Program-made: the position numbers and the translations under genes
Shown here: piece after piece, positions 44,800 through 54,441 of the stretch
Layout: each line of letters begins with the position of its first letter
Position numbering within the stretch: the stretch's first letter is position 1
From: Shewanella sp. KT0246
GTDB lineage: Bacteria; Pseudomonadota; Gammaproteobacteria; Enterobacterales; Shewanellaceae
Length of the DNA: 64,000 nt
Direction: 5' to 3'
NCBI RefSeq assembly: GCF_019654955.1
Contig: NZ_BPEV01000010.1
Location: 1-64,000, forward strand
The notes under the pieces: generated by a model
Told to the model about the DNA's origin: nothing
The model's database searches: none
The model's input: only the letters and a program-made list of their open reading frames with translations

Positions 44800-45675
44800 A
44801 TGCGTTATGAAGGCAAAGTTTATCGTCCATGGCCCGAGGCTGACAGCATCCTCATTCAGACCACATTAGGTTGCAGTAACAACCAATGTACTTTCTGCAA
44901 TATGTTCAGCGATAAACGATTTAAAATTCGTGAACTAGAAGATATTTTTAGTGATATTGAACAGGCCAGAAAAATCCACGCTCACGTTGAATCTATCTTT
45001 TTGATTGATGGCAATGTCATGGCTGTAAGAACCGAATTTTTATTGGCGATTCTCAATAAAATTACTGAGACTTTCCCTGAAATTCAAAATATTGCTTTAT
45101 ATGCAGGCTTTAATGATTTTCGCCGTAAAACAGTGGCAGAACTTAAACAAATGCGGGCTGCGGGTTTGACAATGGCATACGCAGGTTTAGAGTCTGGCGA
45201 TCCTATTGTCCTCGATAACATCAAAAAGGCGATGAAACCTGAACATGCCATTGAAGGCATGGCGATGGCAAAAGAGGCAGGGATTAAAGTGCTGGCTTCA
45301 TTTATATTTGGACTAGGTGGCCGTCATCGCTCAAAAGAGCACATTAAAGCGACTACAGATATTTTAAACATTATGCAGCCGGAAGAAATTGCGCCAATGG
45401 CCATTGCAATTCAGCCAGGGACTGAACTCGAACAGCAAGTACTGCGTGGTGAATTTGTTATGCCAAGTCCATTACAAGTGCTGGAAGAAGAGAAGTACTT
45501 ACTGGAAAATTTAGCGGATTTTGATTGCTATTACTGGGGCGATCACGGTAATAATATCTCGCCAATGCGAGGCATGTTACCTCAAGCTAGAGTGCCATTT
45601 AAAGATAGAATTGAGCATGAAATAGCAACCAATCCAGTGACAAAACAAGACATCATTCAAACGTTTTCTTGGTAG
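44800..45675 (+). CDS. Radical SAM protein
   Basis: The [4Fe-4S] ligands are Cys25, Cys30 and Cys33 in TTLGCSNNQCTFCNMF. This is CX4CX2C, the form found in the TLGCSHNKCTFC-type subgroup of radical SAM proteins, and not the standard CX3CX2C. GNVMAVRTEFLLAIL and AGLESGDPIVLDNIKKA are the barrel stretches near SAM. At 291 residues it has no extra domain. The reaction is unknown. Ribosome site AAGGAA. Confidence 0.85.
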   Translation: MRYEGKVYRPWPEADSILIQTTLGCSNNQCTFCNMFSDKRFKIRELEDIFSDIEQARKIHAHVESIFLIDGNVMAVRTEFLLAILNKITETFPEIQNIALYAGFNDFRRKTVAELKQMRAAGLTMAYAGLESGDPIVLDNIKKAMKPEHAIEGMAMAKEAGIKVLASFIFGLGGRHRSKEHIKATTDILNIMQPEEIAPMAIAIQPGTELEQQVLRGEFVMPSPLQVLEEEKYLLENLADFDCYYWGDHGNNISPMRGMLPQARVPFKDRIEHEIATNPVTKQDIIQTFSW

Positions 45676-45790
45676 GCTAACATGCTAATTTAACAGCTAT
45701 TACCTTGCAAAGTGTTGGGATTCACCCTCAACACTTTGCCATTATTTAAGCCACTGTTTTTACTTTACTGAATGTCATATCAACCACGCA

Positions 45791-46780
45791 TTAGTTCACG
45801 GTATACCGTAGCAATACCTCATTATCTAACACCACATTAGTAGACCAAATAAAGCTGGCTCCCGCCCCACTGAATTTTTCGATAAAATTCATGTAGGCTT
45901 TTTTATTATTCACTCCTATTTCATCATCTGAGTATAAGCTTGCTTGCGGCCAAGTACTTGAATCAAAATCTTCATTCATCCAATTATCAGCCATCGTCCA
46001 ATGCACGGCATACGCTTGTTGTCCATTTTTCTCATCCGTAACACCACAATCAGTAGATAATCTCGCGCCGTCTTTTTCAGATAAGCAGCTTAAATCTAAA
46101 ATTGGAGAGGTATAAAAAGTTTGCGCTTGCCAATCACGATTTGTCACAGTGCCATCACTAAAGCTGGCAATAAAGCCTCCATCACCAGCATGGTATGCAT
46201 TACCTCTATTATTCTCAGAACCTAAACCTAGGTTTTCTTCCCAATCAATGACTTTAACGGCAATGGTATAAGGTTTACTGACCTTAAATTTTACAATACT
46301 TGAATTAAATGGCGTAAATGGCACGCTATCAACGGCGATTAATTTGCCATTGATATAAAGTTCAAAGTAATTATCTGCAAAAATATACCCAGTAATCACC
46401 TCACCTTGCGGGTCAACTGTCACCACAGGCACATCATCTTGATTAACTTCGGCTAAATTTCTAGGGGTAATACCAGCGCATTGTTCATATAAATCCATCG
46501 CTTTGGGCGCACTGCTATATTGATTACTGCCTGGTACAGTCCATACTGTGCCCTGCGCATCAGTAATCTCACCTATACCAGCAACGCGACTGCGACCATT
46601 TTGACACGTAAACAAATTACTGACGACGGTAGTCGCAGCGCCTTGAGTAATACTCCCAGTGCCGAGATAGTCATTATGGTGCATTTGAATATCATCAGAA
46701 GCACAGCTCATCGCTGTACTTCCTATCATGACGATACCGCCAACTGAAAATAGGATGTTTTTAAACAATTCGTTTTTCAT
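45791..46780 (-). CDS. Secreted protein or lipoprotein of unknown function
   Basis: The hydrophobic start (about 8-25) ends in GSTAMSCAS, which could be a weak lipobox or a signal peptide site. I take the ATG at 46780 (AAGGG upstream) over the longer frame. The mature part is beta-rich with YIFADNYFELYINGKLIAVD, resembling galactose-binding-like or PA14-like surface domains, and several Cys. I do not recognise a family. Plant and slime-mould-like Ser/Asn/Trp-rich surface proteins look similar. It is monocistronic. Confidence 0.65.
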   Translation of the reverse strand: MKNELFKNILFSVGGIVMIGSTAMSCASDDIQMHHNDYLGTGSITQGAATTVVSNLFTCQNGRSRVAGIGEITDAQGTVWTVPGSNQYSSAPKAMDLYEQCAGITPRNLAEVNQDDVPVVTVDPQGEVITGYIFADNYFELYINGKLIAVDSVPFTPFNSSIVKFKVSKPYTIAVKVIDWEENLGLGSENNRGNAYHAGDGGFIASFSDGTVTNRDWQAQTFYTSPILDLSCLSEKDGARLSTDCGVTDEKNGQQAYAVHWTMADNWMNEDFDSSTWPQASLYSDDEIGVNNKKAYMNFIEKFSGAGASFIWSTNVVLDNEVLLRYTVN

Positions 46781-47006
46781 AGGCCCTTCAGTCAATCAAA
46801 TAAGTGTGTTGGTTAATAATAGGCTATTCATAAAAATATTGAATAAGGTTATTTAACCCTAGCAAGGCACTAATCACTAGCAGCTTTACAGTCTTTTAAG
46901 CTTTGACATAAATGGCACACAATTAGAATTACTGCGTATTGAAAACGAAAAGGCTTAGATGCTGAATGATAAAGTAGCGGTTATTTATAGAACTCACTAA
47001 AAGTGA

Positions 47007-48176
47007 TTAAGAAATCTTACTAACCTTCTGAATAATATATCTTTCGCACATATTAAAGTGAGCAAATTCTTGCAACTGCGATTCTAACTCCGTCATAAAT
47101 TCACTTAACTCTTTTATTGAAGGCTCAAGGATTAAGTGAATGACATACAAAGTACCTGTTCGCTTTTCTGCTTTACAGTCCGCTCTTGCTACTAAGGTTG
47201 CATTCCACATTATCGGCAAACAAAAATAGCCGAACTGGCGTTTTGCGGCGGGGACATAGCACTCAAGCAAGTAATCAAAATCAAATATCGCATTGGCGCG
47301 TTTGCGCTGGATCAGTAAGTTATCGAACGGCGACAGTATTTTCAGTTGTTGCTTGTTCACTCTGCGGTTTAGTAATGCTAAAACATCATGGCAAGCATAA
47401 TACTCCACACCGTTAATCAGCACTTTATCTATCTCACCTGAGTGATAAAGCTCATCGATAGCTGCACTTGCATGAGCTTTAACGTGCTTGAGTAAATAGA
47501 TGATTTCAGCCAGAGTACCAAAGCCTTGAGCGCGTAAAAATCGCAACACTAAAAATCGGCCATGTTCCTGTGCTGTAGGCACGCTATCATCAATATTTTT
47601 AGGTAATACTCGCTGGGTTAAATCATAGACCTTATGAAAGTTTCGCCGCTCGGTAATCATTAAATCACCTTGCATATACAAATTTTCTAGCGCCTGTTTT
47701 GTTGGACTGGCTCCCCAACCGTTATTTTTTAAACCTTTGGACACAAAGTCTTTAGCCATTAGCGGCCCTTCCGCTTCAATTCGACTCATGACCTCAGCCA
47801 TTAATGGTAAATTTTTATTAAACCAATGCTGTTGCTCCCCAGCTTTTAAAGCATTCTTTCTTGGTAAGCTAAAGCGATAATCTTGCATGGGTAAGTAAGC
47901 CGCTGCATGCGACCAATACTCAAAGACTTTTTTATCAGCAATAAGCGTATCGATATGATCGAGTTGATAATGTGGGTTACGAGTCCAAAGCGTGTGATGA
48001 TGCGCCCTTTGCACCACCGAAATAGTATCGATTTGCACATAACCCAAGCGCTCTATCACGGCCAAAGAGGCTGAGTTTGCGGTGTTCTTTGAGGATTTAA
48101 CCGGAAAACCTTGAGACAGTAAAACTAACTTTCTAGCTTGAGTCGGGCTTAACGTTAAAGCAGCTCTATCAGTCAT
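47007..48176 (-). CDS. ycaQ: YcaQ-like DNA interstrand-crosslink glycosylase
   Basis: This winged-helix HTH_42 protein has three tandem winged helices. VQIDTIS places Gln48 and Asp50 in the QxD motif of YcaQ/AlkX, which removes crosslinked or alkylated bases. FEYWSHAAAYLP and LLSPFDNLLIQRKR are the other conserved blocks. The length of 389 matches. It has no repair neighbour. A partial copy of the dispersed motif lies before it. Confidence 0.85.
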   Translation of the reverse strand: MTDRAALTLSPTQARKLVLLSQGFPVKSSKNTANSASLAVIERLGYVQIDTISVVQRAHHHTLWTRNPHYQLDHIDTLIADKKVFEYWSHAAAYLPMQDYRFSLPRKNALKAGEQQHWFNKNLPLMAEVMSRIEAEGPLMAKDFVSKGLKNNGWGASPTKQALENLYMQGDLMITERRNFHKVYDLTQRVLPKNIDDSVPTAQEHGRFLVLRFLRAQGFGTLAEIIYLLKHVKAHASAAIDELYHSGEIDKVLINGVEYYACHDVLALLNRRVNKQQLKILSPFDNLLIQRKRANAIFDFDYLLECYVPAAKRQFGYFCLPIMWNATLVARADCKAEKRTGTLYVIHLILEPSIKELSEFMTELESQLQEFAHFNMCERYIIQKVSKIS

Positions 48177-48628
48177 ATGGAATTACTCTGAAGTCGCAGT
48201 TGGAGTTAAAGATACATTCATGGCCATGCTTTAATCCCAATAAGGCTTTTGGCCAAATTGCTCAGCGAAATAATCAACAAAATCTATATAGCCATTATAA
48301 AATGGGCTTACCTTTACGTAAATTAGCAATTTTTAGCTTGTTGATAGTCAGATTTAATAGCCACAAAAAGCTGCTATCTATCTAAAAACATGACGGATAT
48401 CTCCTTTTGAAATTTTAAAATAAAATTGTTACGCGGATCGCATTTTTATTTTGAAACTCCTGATAAATTCCAGCTTAAGCATACACTAATGTAGTGTCAT
48501 TTTTACCAATACTAAATGCTTGTAGTTTGGTCTCTATGTTTAATATTGATTGTCTTTCTTGAACATCATTAACGGCCTTAAAGGTATCGCTAAAGCAAGA
48601 GATGACAATTCGATAATGAGGATATTTT
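48177..48628. other. Intergenic region between ycaQ and a small gene
   Basis: It holds the promoter of ycaQ on the left and of the small gene on the right. The partial motif copy at about 48268-48283 is the only repeated element seen. No coding region is supported. Confidence 0.5.
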
Positions 48629-48808
48629 ATGGCTGAAATTATTGATCTTGTACTCATGGACGCTGAAGTTGAAGCGCTTGAGAAACCATCTAACCAAAAA
48701 GCAAAAGAAGATATGCTGCACAGACGCGAGGTAAAAAGGCGCCTTGAGGATTACCTTGAAGCCCAGCAACTCAAGCGTGACATGGGTGGCGATGACTTTT
48801 TTGCTTAG
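48629..48808 (+). CDS. 59-residue charged helical protein (PA3496-like)
   Basis: A clean ribosome site GAGG is 7 bp before ATG, and the frame runs 59 codons to TAG. The product is acidic in its first half, then basic: HRREVKRRLEDYLEAQQLKRDMGGDDFFA. That RRxLEDYLE...LKR pattern resembles the PA3496 family of small envelope-integrity proteins of gammaproteobacteria; this is recognition from memory, and I am moderately sure. The 13-bp tandem array starts at its stop codon. Confidence 0.7.
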   Translation: MAEIIDLVLMDAEVEALEKPSNQKAKEDMLHRREVKRRLEDYLEAQQLKRDMGGDDFFA

Positions 48809-48908
48809 CTCTTAACATTAGCTCTTAACATTAGCTCTTAACATTAGCTCTTAACATTAGCTCTTAACATTAGCGCTTAACATTAGTTCCTCGCATTAGT
48901 TTCTAGCA
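48805..48908. repeat. Eight-copy 13-bp tandem repeat
   Basis: Unit TTAGCTCTTAACA: copies 1-5 are identical, copy 6 has one change, and copies 7-8 are diverged (TTAGTTCCTCGCA, TTAGTTTCTAGCA). The array begins one base before the stop codon of the small gene. Between it and the amylase (to 49118) I see nothing else. Confidence 0.95.
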
Positions 48909-49118
48909 AATAATTGCTAACTATTTCCATCTACCATGCATAGGCGTTCATCTCCCACAACGCTTTCCATGCATCATTAAGCTCAGCAGGCTTTCCAACG
49001 CTGAGCTTAATGAATCATAGATAACTTCACTAAAGCTAGACCTATAAAGTACCACCGACATCAGCATCACGCAGTGGTAAGGAGCGAACTGAAGGGGGCT
49101 CCTAAAACTTTTCTAAGC

Positions 49119-50942
49119 TCAGGATGCTGGAGTAATTTGATATACCCCGTAGCTTAACCCTGGTAATGAAACAGATATCTGCGTGTCTGCTACCTCGATG
49201 TTGTTTGATTGAATACCTGCCTGTGTATCCACAACAGCAGCGGCACTTGACACTTTCATCGGTATTGAGATTTGCGCCATTTGAGTGCCAGAATTAAACA
49301 CCATCAGCCACTCTTCGCCGGTCTCTCTATCAATGCGTGAAAAAGCAAACATCGCTGCATTTTCAGCTCTTGTGTCAGCTTGATAAAAGCGCGCCTGATA
49401 CTCTCCTCGACGTAATACTCGATTATTTTTACGCAGTTCACTCAATGCTGAGATGGCGATAAACAAAGGGTGTGAGGTGTCAAAGTTGTCATCAGCAGTT
49501 GTGGCATGTGTGCCTAATAGCGTGTTGTCGTTATAACTTGCTACTTTTGAAGCAAACATGTCTTCTCGGGCATCAATATCATTACCGTCTCCGGTAAATC
49601 CTTGCTCGTCGCCGTAATACACCACCGGAATACCACGAGACAAAAACATAAAGGCATGGGATAAAATGCTGCGCTGTAATTTTTCTGCTTCTGTGCTGGC
49701 AATGCCAGCTTCATTGATAAAGTAACCCGCTCGCCCCATGTCGTGATTACTTAAAAAAGTCATCAATAAATCTGCTTGGCTATCTTCATCTTTATACAAA
49801 TCATCTTGCTCAAATAATTGCTTGGCAAGCAGCGGACTTTGGCCTTGATAGAAAATCTTAGCCGCCGTATCTTGGAAGGCAAAATCCAGAACTGATGGCA
49901 ACTTCCCCTCAGTGGTAAATACACTTAGGCTTTGTGGGTTGCTGTCGTACACTTCGCCAAATACATGAAAGTTAGGGATCCCCTGCAGCTTGGCAAATTC
50001 AACAATGGCAGGACTGAAGGTTTGCCAAAATGATAAATCCACATGACGCACGGTATCAATGCGAAAACCGTCTGGTTTAAATTCAGTGATCAATTGCTGA
50101 TAGATATCAATCATGCCGTTTAGCACTTGTGGATTTTGAGTATCAAGATCATCTAAGCCGTTAAAATCACCATTCAGTGAACTTTCTCCCTCAAAGGTGC
50201 TGTCACCTTGATTATGATAATACTGAGGGTCGTTCAACCAGTGTGGAACTTTAACAGCTTCATCTTGGGTTAAAATAAATGGCGAATAACGCTCGCTTTC
50301 AGGTGTGTTTAATGGCTTGTACTGACATCGAGTCAGGCCTTGTTGATAAAGGCCATCATCTTGATGGCACTCTTTGTAACGAATGATATCAGCGGTGTGG
50401 TTCGTAATAATATCAAAGAAGACTTTCATCCCACGCTGATGGGCAGCATCAATTAACTGCTTTAGCTCATCATTAGAACCAAAGTGCGGATCGATTTCGC
50501 TAAAATCGACAATCCAATAACCATGGTGAGCAATCCCATCTTTCTGAATCGCTTGATTACGCAGCAACGGCGTCATCCAAATAGCAGTGATCCCAAGCTT
50601 TTGTAAATAATCTAATTTTTGCTCGATACCTTTAATGTCACCACCGTGAAAACCACGTTCAGATGTCTTATCTAAACCGCCATGGGATATCCCTGAGGTC
50701 GCGCCATTATCATTAGCTGTATTGCCGTTATTAAAGCGATCTGGCAGAACAAAATAGAATATATCGTCTCGAATATCGCGATTAAGATAATCCTGATATA
50801 GGGCTGTTGCGTCAGGCTCTTTAGAAAAAAGCGGTTTAGAAGAGAGCGGTTTAACCTCTGCCTTCTCATTGGTTTGACAGCCAGATAGCATCAAACTGAT
50901 GCCAATAAATACTGCTGATGTGGTTAATAATATGCGTTTCAT
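49119..50942 (-). CDS. Lipoprotein alpha-amylase, GH13
   Basis: The lipobox LSGC (Cys near 22) marks an envelope lipoprotein. The GH13 catalytic triad is Asp296 (GFRIDTVRH), Glu330 (FGEVYDS) and Asp401 (FLSNHDMGR). The N-terminal DIFYFVLPDRFNNG and GGDIKGIEQKLDYLQKLGITAIWMTP are the usual first barrel strands. A C-terminal beta domain follows. At 607 residues it resembles periplasmic or surface amylases and cyclomaltodextrinases. The ATG at 50942 has AAGGTG before it. No maltodextrin transporter is adjacent. Confidence 0.92.
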   Translation of the reverse strand: MKRILLTTSAVFIGISLMLSGCQTNEKAEVKPLSSKPLFSKEPDATALYQDYLNRDIRDDIFYFVLPDRFNNGNTANDNGATSGISHGGLDKTSERGFHGGDIKGIEQKLDYLQKLGITAIWMTPLLRNQAIQKDGIAHHGYWIVDFSEIDPHFGSNDELKQLIDAAHQRGMKVFFDIITNHTADIIRYKECHQDDGLYQQGLTRCQYKPLNTPESERYSPFILTQDEAVKVPHWLNDPQYYHNQGDSTFEGESSLNGDFNGLDDLDTQNPQVLNGMIDIYQQLITEFKPDGFRIDTVRHVDLSFWQTFSPAIVEFAKLQGIPNFHVFGEVYDSNPQSLSVFTTEGKLPSVLDFAFQDTAAKIFYQGQSPLLAKQLFEQDDLYKDEDSQADLLMTFLSNHDMGRAGYFINEAGIASTEAEKLQRSILSHAFMFLSRGIPVVYYGDEQGFTGDGNDIDAREDMFASKVASYNDNTLLGTHATTADDNFDTSHPLFIAISALSELRKNNRVLRRGEYQARFYQADTRAENAAMFAFSRIDRETGEEWLMVFNSGTQMAQISIPMKVSSAAAVVDTQAGIQSNNIEVADTQISVSLPGLSYGVYQITPAS

Positions 50943-51036
50943 AACACCTTCATATTCCATTAATTTAAGATAACTCCCTGACCTAGTGGCGAGTTAATCA
51001 ATAACAATTAAGTACAATAAAGTTTGCCCTAAGTGA

Positions 51037-52074
51037 CTAAGGCAACTCTTCACCTTTCGCGCTAACGTATAATGCGTACCAATGCTCGCGGGCAAGTGTT
51101 AATCCTACCGCTTGGTTACAGGCAGCAATTCTTTGCAAATTGGTAGTGCCTATCACAGGTTGCACCTTGGCAGGGTGCTGCATTAACCAAGCAAGGATAA
51201 TCGCTTCTTTGCTGACACCATATTCACTGGCAAGCTGACTCACTAAGATGCTGGTTTGTTGTACTGCCGAAGCCTTATCATTCAAGTCAATACCCGTACT
51301 TAAAACGGCATTTGTATCTGTAACACCTGAATAAAGCCCCTGACATAAGCTGCCCCAAGACTGAACTTGAAGCTTTTGCTGCAGACAGTACTCCAGCATT
51401 CCAGGGGTAAAATTAATGGATGCGCCAGCTTGATTTCCTGCATAAACGGTTTCATCTATCCAATCTTGTTTATGCAAACTCAGCTCAACTTGGTTAACGA
51501 CCAATGGCGTATCAAGAGCTTGTTGAATGGCATTGATTTGGTGTTGTTGCATGTTAGATACACCTAAAAAGCGCACTTTTCCCGCATCACGCAAGCGATG
51601 GTAAGTCTCGGCAATTTCAGCTGCTTGCATTAAGGGATCAGGACGATGAAGCACCAATACATCAAGGTAATCTGTTTTTAGCTGCTTTAAACTATTATCG
51701 ACACTGTGGTTTATCCATTGCGCTGATAAATCATACCTTTTAGGGCCTATGTCATCTTGTAAGCGAATACCGCATTTGCTTTGAATAAACATTTGCTCAC
51801 GCAGCTTAGGTCTTGCAGCAAGTACTTGGCCAAACACCTGCTCGGCTTTGCCAAAGGTATAAATATCGGCATGGTCAAAGTAATTAATCCCCTGAGTTAA
51901 TGCCGCATCCACCACATCGTGGGCTTGAGCAAGTTCGATTGCGCTAATAGGATTACTATTCCAGCCACCACCTAAACCCATACAGCCATAAACAAGATCG
52001 CTAACACCATTTAGGTGTTCAGTTAAAGGCAATACTCTTGTGGTAACACCGACAGGCGCCATTGCAGATTTCAT
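51037..52074 (-). CDS. Aldo/keto reductase (YdhF-like)
   Basis: The barrel is of the AKR11/YdhF type: FDHADIYTFGKAE holds the Asp and Tyr, QSKCG the Lys, and VLVLHRPDPLM the His of the catalytic tetrad. GVSNMQQHQI and PVIGTTNLQRI are the NADPH-binding parts. A Met six residues in could be the start. It is divergent to a LysR gene 217 bp away that probably controls it. Confidence 0.87.
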   Translation of the reverse strand: MKSAMAPVGVTTRVLPLTEHLNGVSDLVYGCMGLGGGWNSNPISAIELAQAHDVVDAALTQGINYFDHADIYTFGKAEQVFGQVLAARPKLREQMFIQSKCGIRLQDDIGPKRYDLSAQWINHSVDNSLKQLKTDYLDVLVLHRPDPLMQAAEIAETYHRLRDAGKVRFLGVSNMQQHQINAIQQALDTPLVVNQVELSLHKQDWIDETVYAGNQAGASINFTPGMLEYCLQQKLQVQSWGSLCQGLYSGVTDTNAVLSTGIDLNDKASAVQQTSILVSQLASEYGVSKEAIILAWLMQHPAKVQPVIGTTNLQRIAACNQAVGLTLAREHWYALYVSAKGEELP

Positions 52075-52290
52075 TATCTAATACTTCACTGTTTCAATAA
52101 GGAGATAAACCATAATCTCAATATTGCCTACCAGTGAGGAACCCAATTAACCAAAATAATTATTCGATATAACTACCAATAAAATCATGAGCGCACTTAA
52201 ATAGAGCAAATAATGGAGGACAACTCAATAAAGACAGGTTAACTTATTCACACTGCTAAACTAAAAACCACGAACTAGGTAGGAAAATGC

Positions 52291-53190
52291 GTGAGCCGAG
52301 AACACAAAAAATTTGAGCGATTATTTCTGTTTAGCGAAGTGGCAAAACAACTCAGCTTTACTGAAGCTGCGGCAACCCTCGGGATATCTCGCGGTTACCT
52401 TTCTGAGCAAATACGCCAATTAGAAAAAGAGTTTGGAAGACCGCTGCTTATTCGCAGCACTCGTAGCGTGAAATTGACGCCTCAAGGGGAGCTAATTCTA
52501 ACCAGTATGGGACAAGTTAAGCAGTCTTTATTGACGCTTGATAGACAAATTCGTCACGACAATGACAATATTGCTGGCAGAATTCGTATTACAGCCCCAA
52601 GTCAGTTTACCCAGCGGTACCTTCTTAATATCTGCCGTGATTTTAAACAGAAATATCCTGAGATTGAGTTTACCCTCGACAGTAGTTATACCACCCATGA
52701 TTTGACTAAAAATGACTTTGATCTTGCTATTAGGGCCACTAAAACGCCGCCCCAAAATATGGTGGCTAAAAAGCTATTCTCATATCAGCATGTATGCTGC
52801 GCATCGCCAACCTACATTCAACAATACGGTTTACCTAACTCGATTGCAGACTTAAACCAGCATCAGTGCTTAACGGCTGCAGAGGAAAGTGTTTGGCACA
52901 TAGGTCATGAACCTACAAAAGTAAGTAGTCAATTGAGTGTCAATGATAATCACATGCTCAAAGAGCTCGCCTTAGCAGGAGAAGGGGTTATTCTGGTTCC
53001 GGAATATTTGGTGGACCGTGAACTAACATCAGGACAATTAAGGCCGTTACTCCAGCGAGAGCAGACGTTGTCATCAACCACTTACCTGGTTCATCCGCAG
53101 CTTATCCATCAGTCAGCAAGACTTGCTTGCTTCATTGCTTATACTCTTGATTGGATTCAACATAATTTACCGCCTTCACAGCGAAAATAG
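52291..53190 (+). CDS. LysR-family regulator, divergent to the aldo/keto reductase
   Basis: The winged helix reads FLFSEVAKQLSFTEAAATLGISRGYLSEQIRQLE. The effector domain has the type seen in DmlR/AaeR-like groups (IRITAPSQFTQRYLL, FDLAIRATKTPPQNMVAKKLF). I accept a GTG start with AGGA at 6-7 bp. It probably regulates the divergent reductase. Confidence 0.87.
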   Translation: MSREHKKFERLFLFSEVAKQLSFTEAAATLGISRGYLSEQIRQLEKEFGRPLLIRSTRSVKLTPQGELILTSMGQVKQSLLTLDRQIRHDNDNIAGRIRITAPSQFTQRYLLNICRDFKQKYPEIEFTLDSSYTTHDLTKNDFDLAIRATKTPPQNMVAKKLFSYQHVCCASPTYIQQYGLPNSIADLNQHQCLTAAEESVWHIGHEPTKVSSQLSVNDNHMLKELALAGEGVILVPEYLVDRELTSGQLRPLLQREQTLSSTTYLVHPQLIHQSARLACFIAYTLDWIQHNLPPSQRK

Positions 53191-53216
53191 CCAGCTTACA
53201 TTGATAGCTAAATAAA

Positions 53217-53244
53217 AATCAGAGCCTTAACTTTGGCTCTGATT
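53217..53244 (-). terminator. Intrinsic terminator for the TonB-like gene
   Basis: AATCAGAGCC pairs with GGCTCTGATT with an 8-nt loop. A T run follows on the minus strand. It also lies after the LysR stop on the plus strand. Confidence 0.8.
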
Positions 53245-53301
53245 AAGCGCTGAAAAAGATTAACTAAGCGGATAAGCCTTGTCAGTCGTTGGCTATTTAG
53301 C

Positions 53302-53994
53302 TCACTTGTCGATGGTGAAATCTAACCTGACCTGCTGGTTTCTTTGTATCACACTGACGCCATCAATGGTTTTGGGTTTGTACTTCCAATTATTAATAGC
53401 CTGTAGTGCCGCCCGATTAAACGTGCGCTTAGGTTCAGCTTCAACCACTTGTGCATTGGTTACAATGCCGCTGGCAGTAATATCAAACATTACAATCACG
53501 TATCCTTCTTTGCCATCTCGCGCTGCAGCCATTGGATATTGTGGCGACACTTGTACCACAGGCATTGCATCTCCATTATTAAACCCAGGGACAAACTTCT
53601 CTTGAGTCGGCGCCGTCATATCAGGCGCAACATTTTTAAAAGAGTCTGTCGTGCTGGTGTTATCAGTGGCTATGCTATCGCGCTGCACTAGTGGTGGTAT
53701 TTTTTCTGGCTGACTCCTGATTTTTTTAATCGGCTTTAGCGTTTCCTCTGGTCTTTGTACAAAATCAATAACGGGCGTAGGGGCAATGCTGTCCACAAAC
53801 ACGGCATCACTTTTAACCAGTTGAGCCATAAATACAAATAACCCCAAAGTGATTATCCCTCCCATGAGCAAAATGCCCACTTGAGTTATCAATTTAGGAT
53901 AGTTAACCTGCTTTTCGTTTAAAGACTTTAATTCACTGAATATATGAGTATTATTTTCAGACATTGAGTGGTTAGCACTATATTGTGGCGTCAT
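53302..53994 (-). CDS. Orphan TonB-family protein
   Basis: One helix near 40-60 (VGILLMGGIITLGLFVFMAQL) anchors it, a short proline-poor linker follows, and the C-terminal TonB domain is SPQYPMAAARDGKEGYVIVMFDI through INNWKYKPKTI. The ATG at 53994 fits AAGGA 6 bp upstream better than the one at 54000. No exbB or exbD gene is near, so it may use a distant motor or serve another role such as a TonB-like protein paired with M48/BlaR sensors. The first residues are longer than in typical TonB. Confidence 0.83.
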   Translation of the reverse strand: MTPQYSANHSMSENNTHIFSELKSLNEKQVNYPKLITQVGILLMGGIITLGLFVFMAQLVKSDAVFVDSIAPTPVIDFVQRPEETLKPIKKIRSQPEKIPPLVQRDSIATDNTSTTDSFKNVAPDMTAPTQEKFVPGFNNGDAMPVVQVSPQYPMAAARDGKEGYVIVMFDITASGIVTNAQVVEAEPKRTFNRAALQAINNWKYKPKTIDGVSVIQRNQQVRLDFTIDK

Positions 53995-54000
53995 AGACAT

Positions 54001-54441
54001 TCCTTGTATGATTTAGAGGTGATACAACTCTCGTTGCTCTTTAACCTCTAGTCGCGCAAAACAAGAATAGACAAATATTTTGTTACATTTAGCTTTGAAA
54101 GCCACGAATAAAACAAATTAGAAACACAAATTTAACAAGTGCAGAACAAAGAAAGCGCTTGCACACCAACATCATGCCGTACACTAAACGCTTACACCTG
54201 CATCGTATTTTCAGGCTTTATTGATTCAGTTTGGGTTAATACCTAAGTATTAGGATTCAATTCACAACGTATGTATCAAGATTTGCTAACAATTATAAGA
54301 TTGACATTTTCACTCATTCTTAGACTATGGTGGCAGTATTCAATCTTGCTATTAGGCTTTATTGCTAAAGATTAATCAGATAAAAATATAAAATTATAAA
54401 AACAAAAATGAGCCTCATTTTTTGTAAGGAAGCAGACCACA
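54001..54441. other. Divergent promoter region of the TonB-like and M13 peptidase genes
   Basis: A 19-bp palindrome (AAAAATGAG, one base, CTCATTTTT; 54404-54422) ends just before the peptidase ribosome site. Otherwise there is no gene and no other motif. Confidence 0.55.

Noticed and set aside
48805..48908. CRISPR-like or integron attC-like array
   Set aside because: The 13-bp units run head to tail without spacers, and no integrase is nearby.
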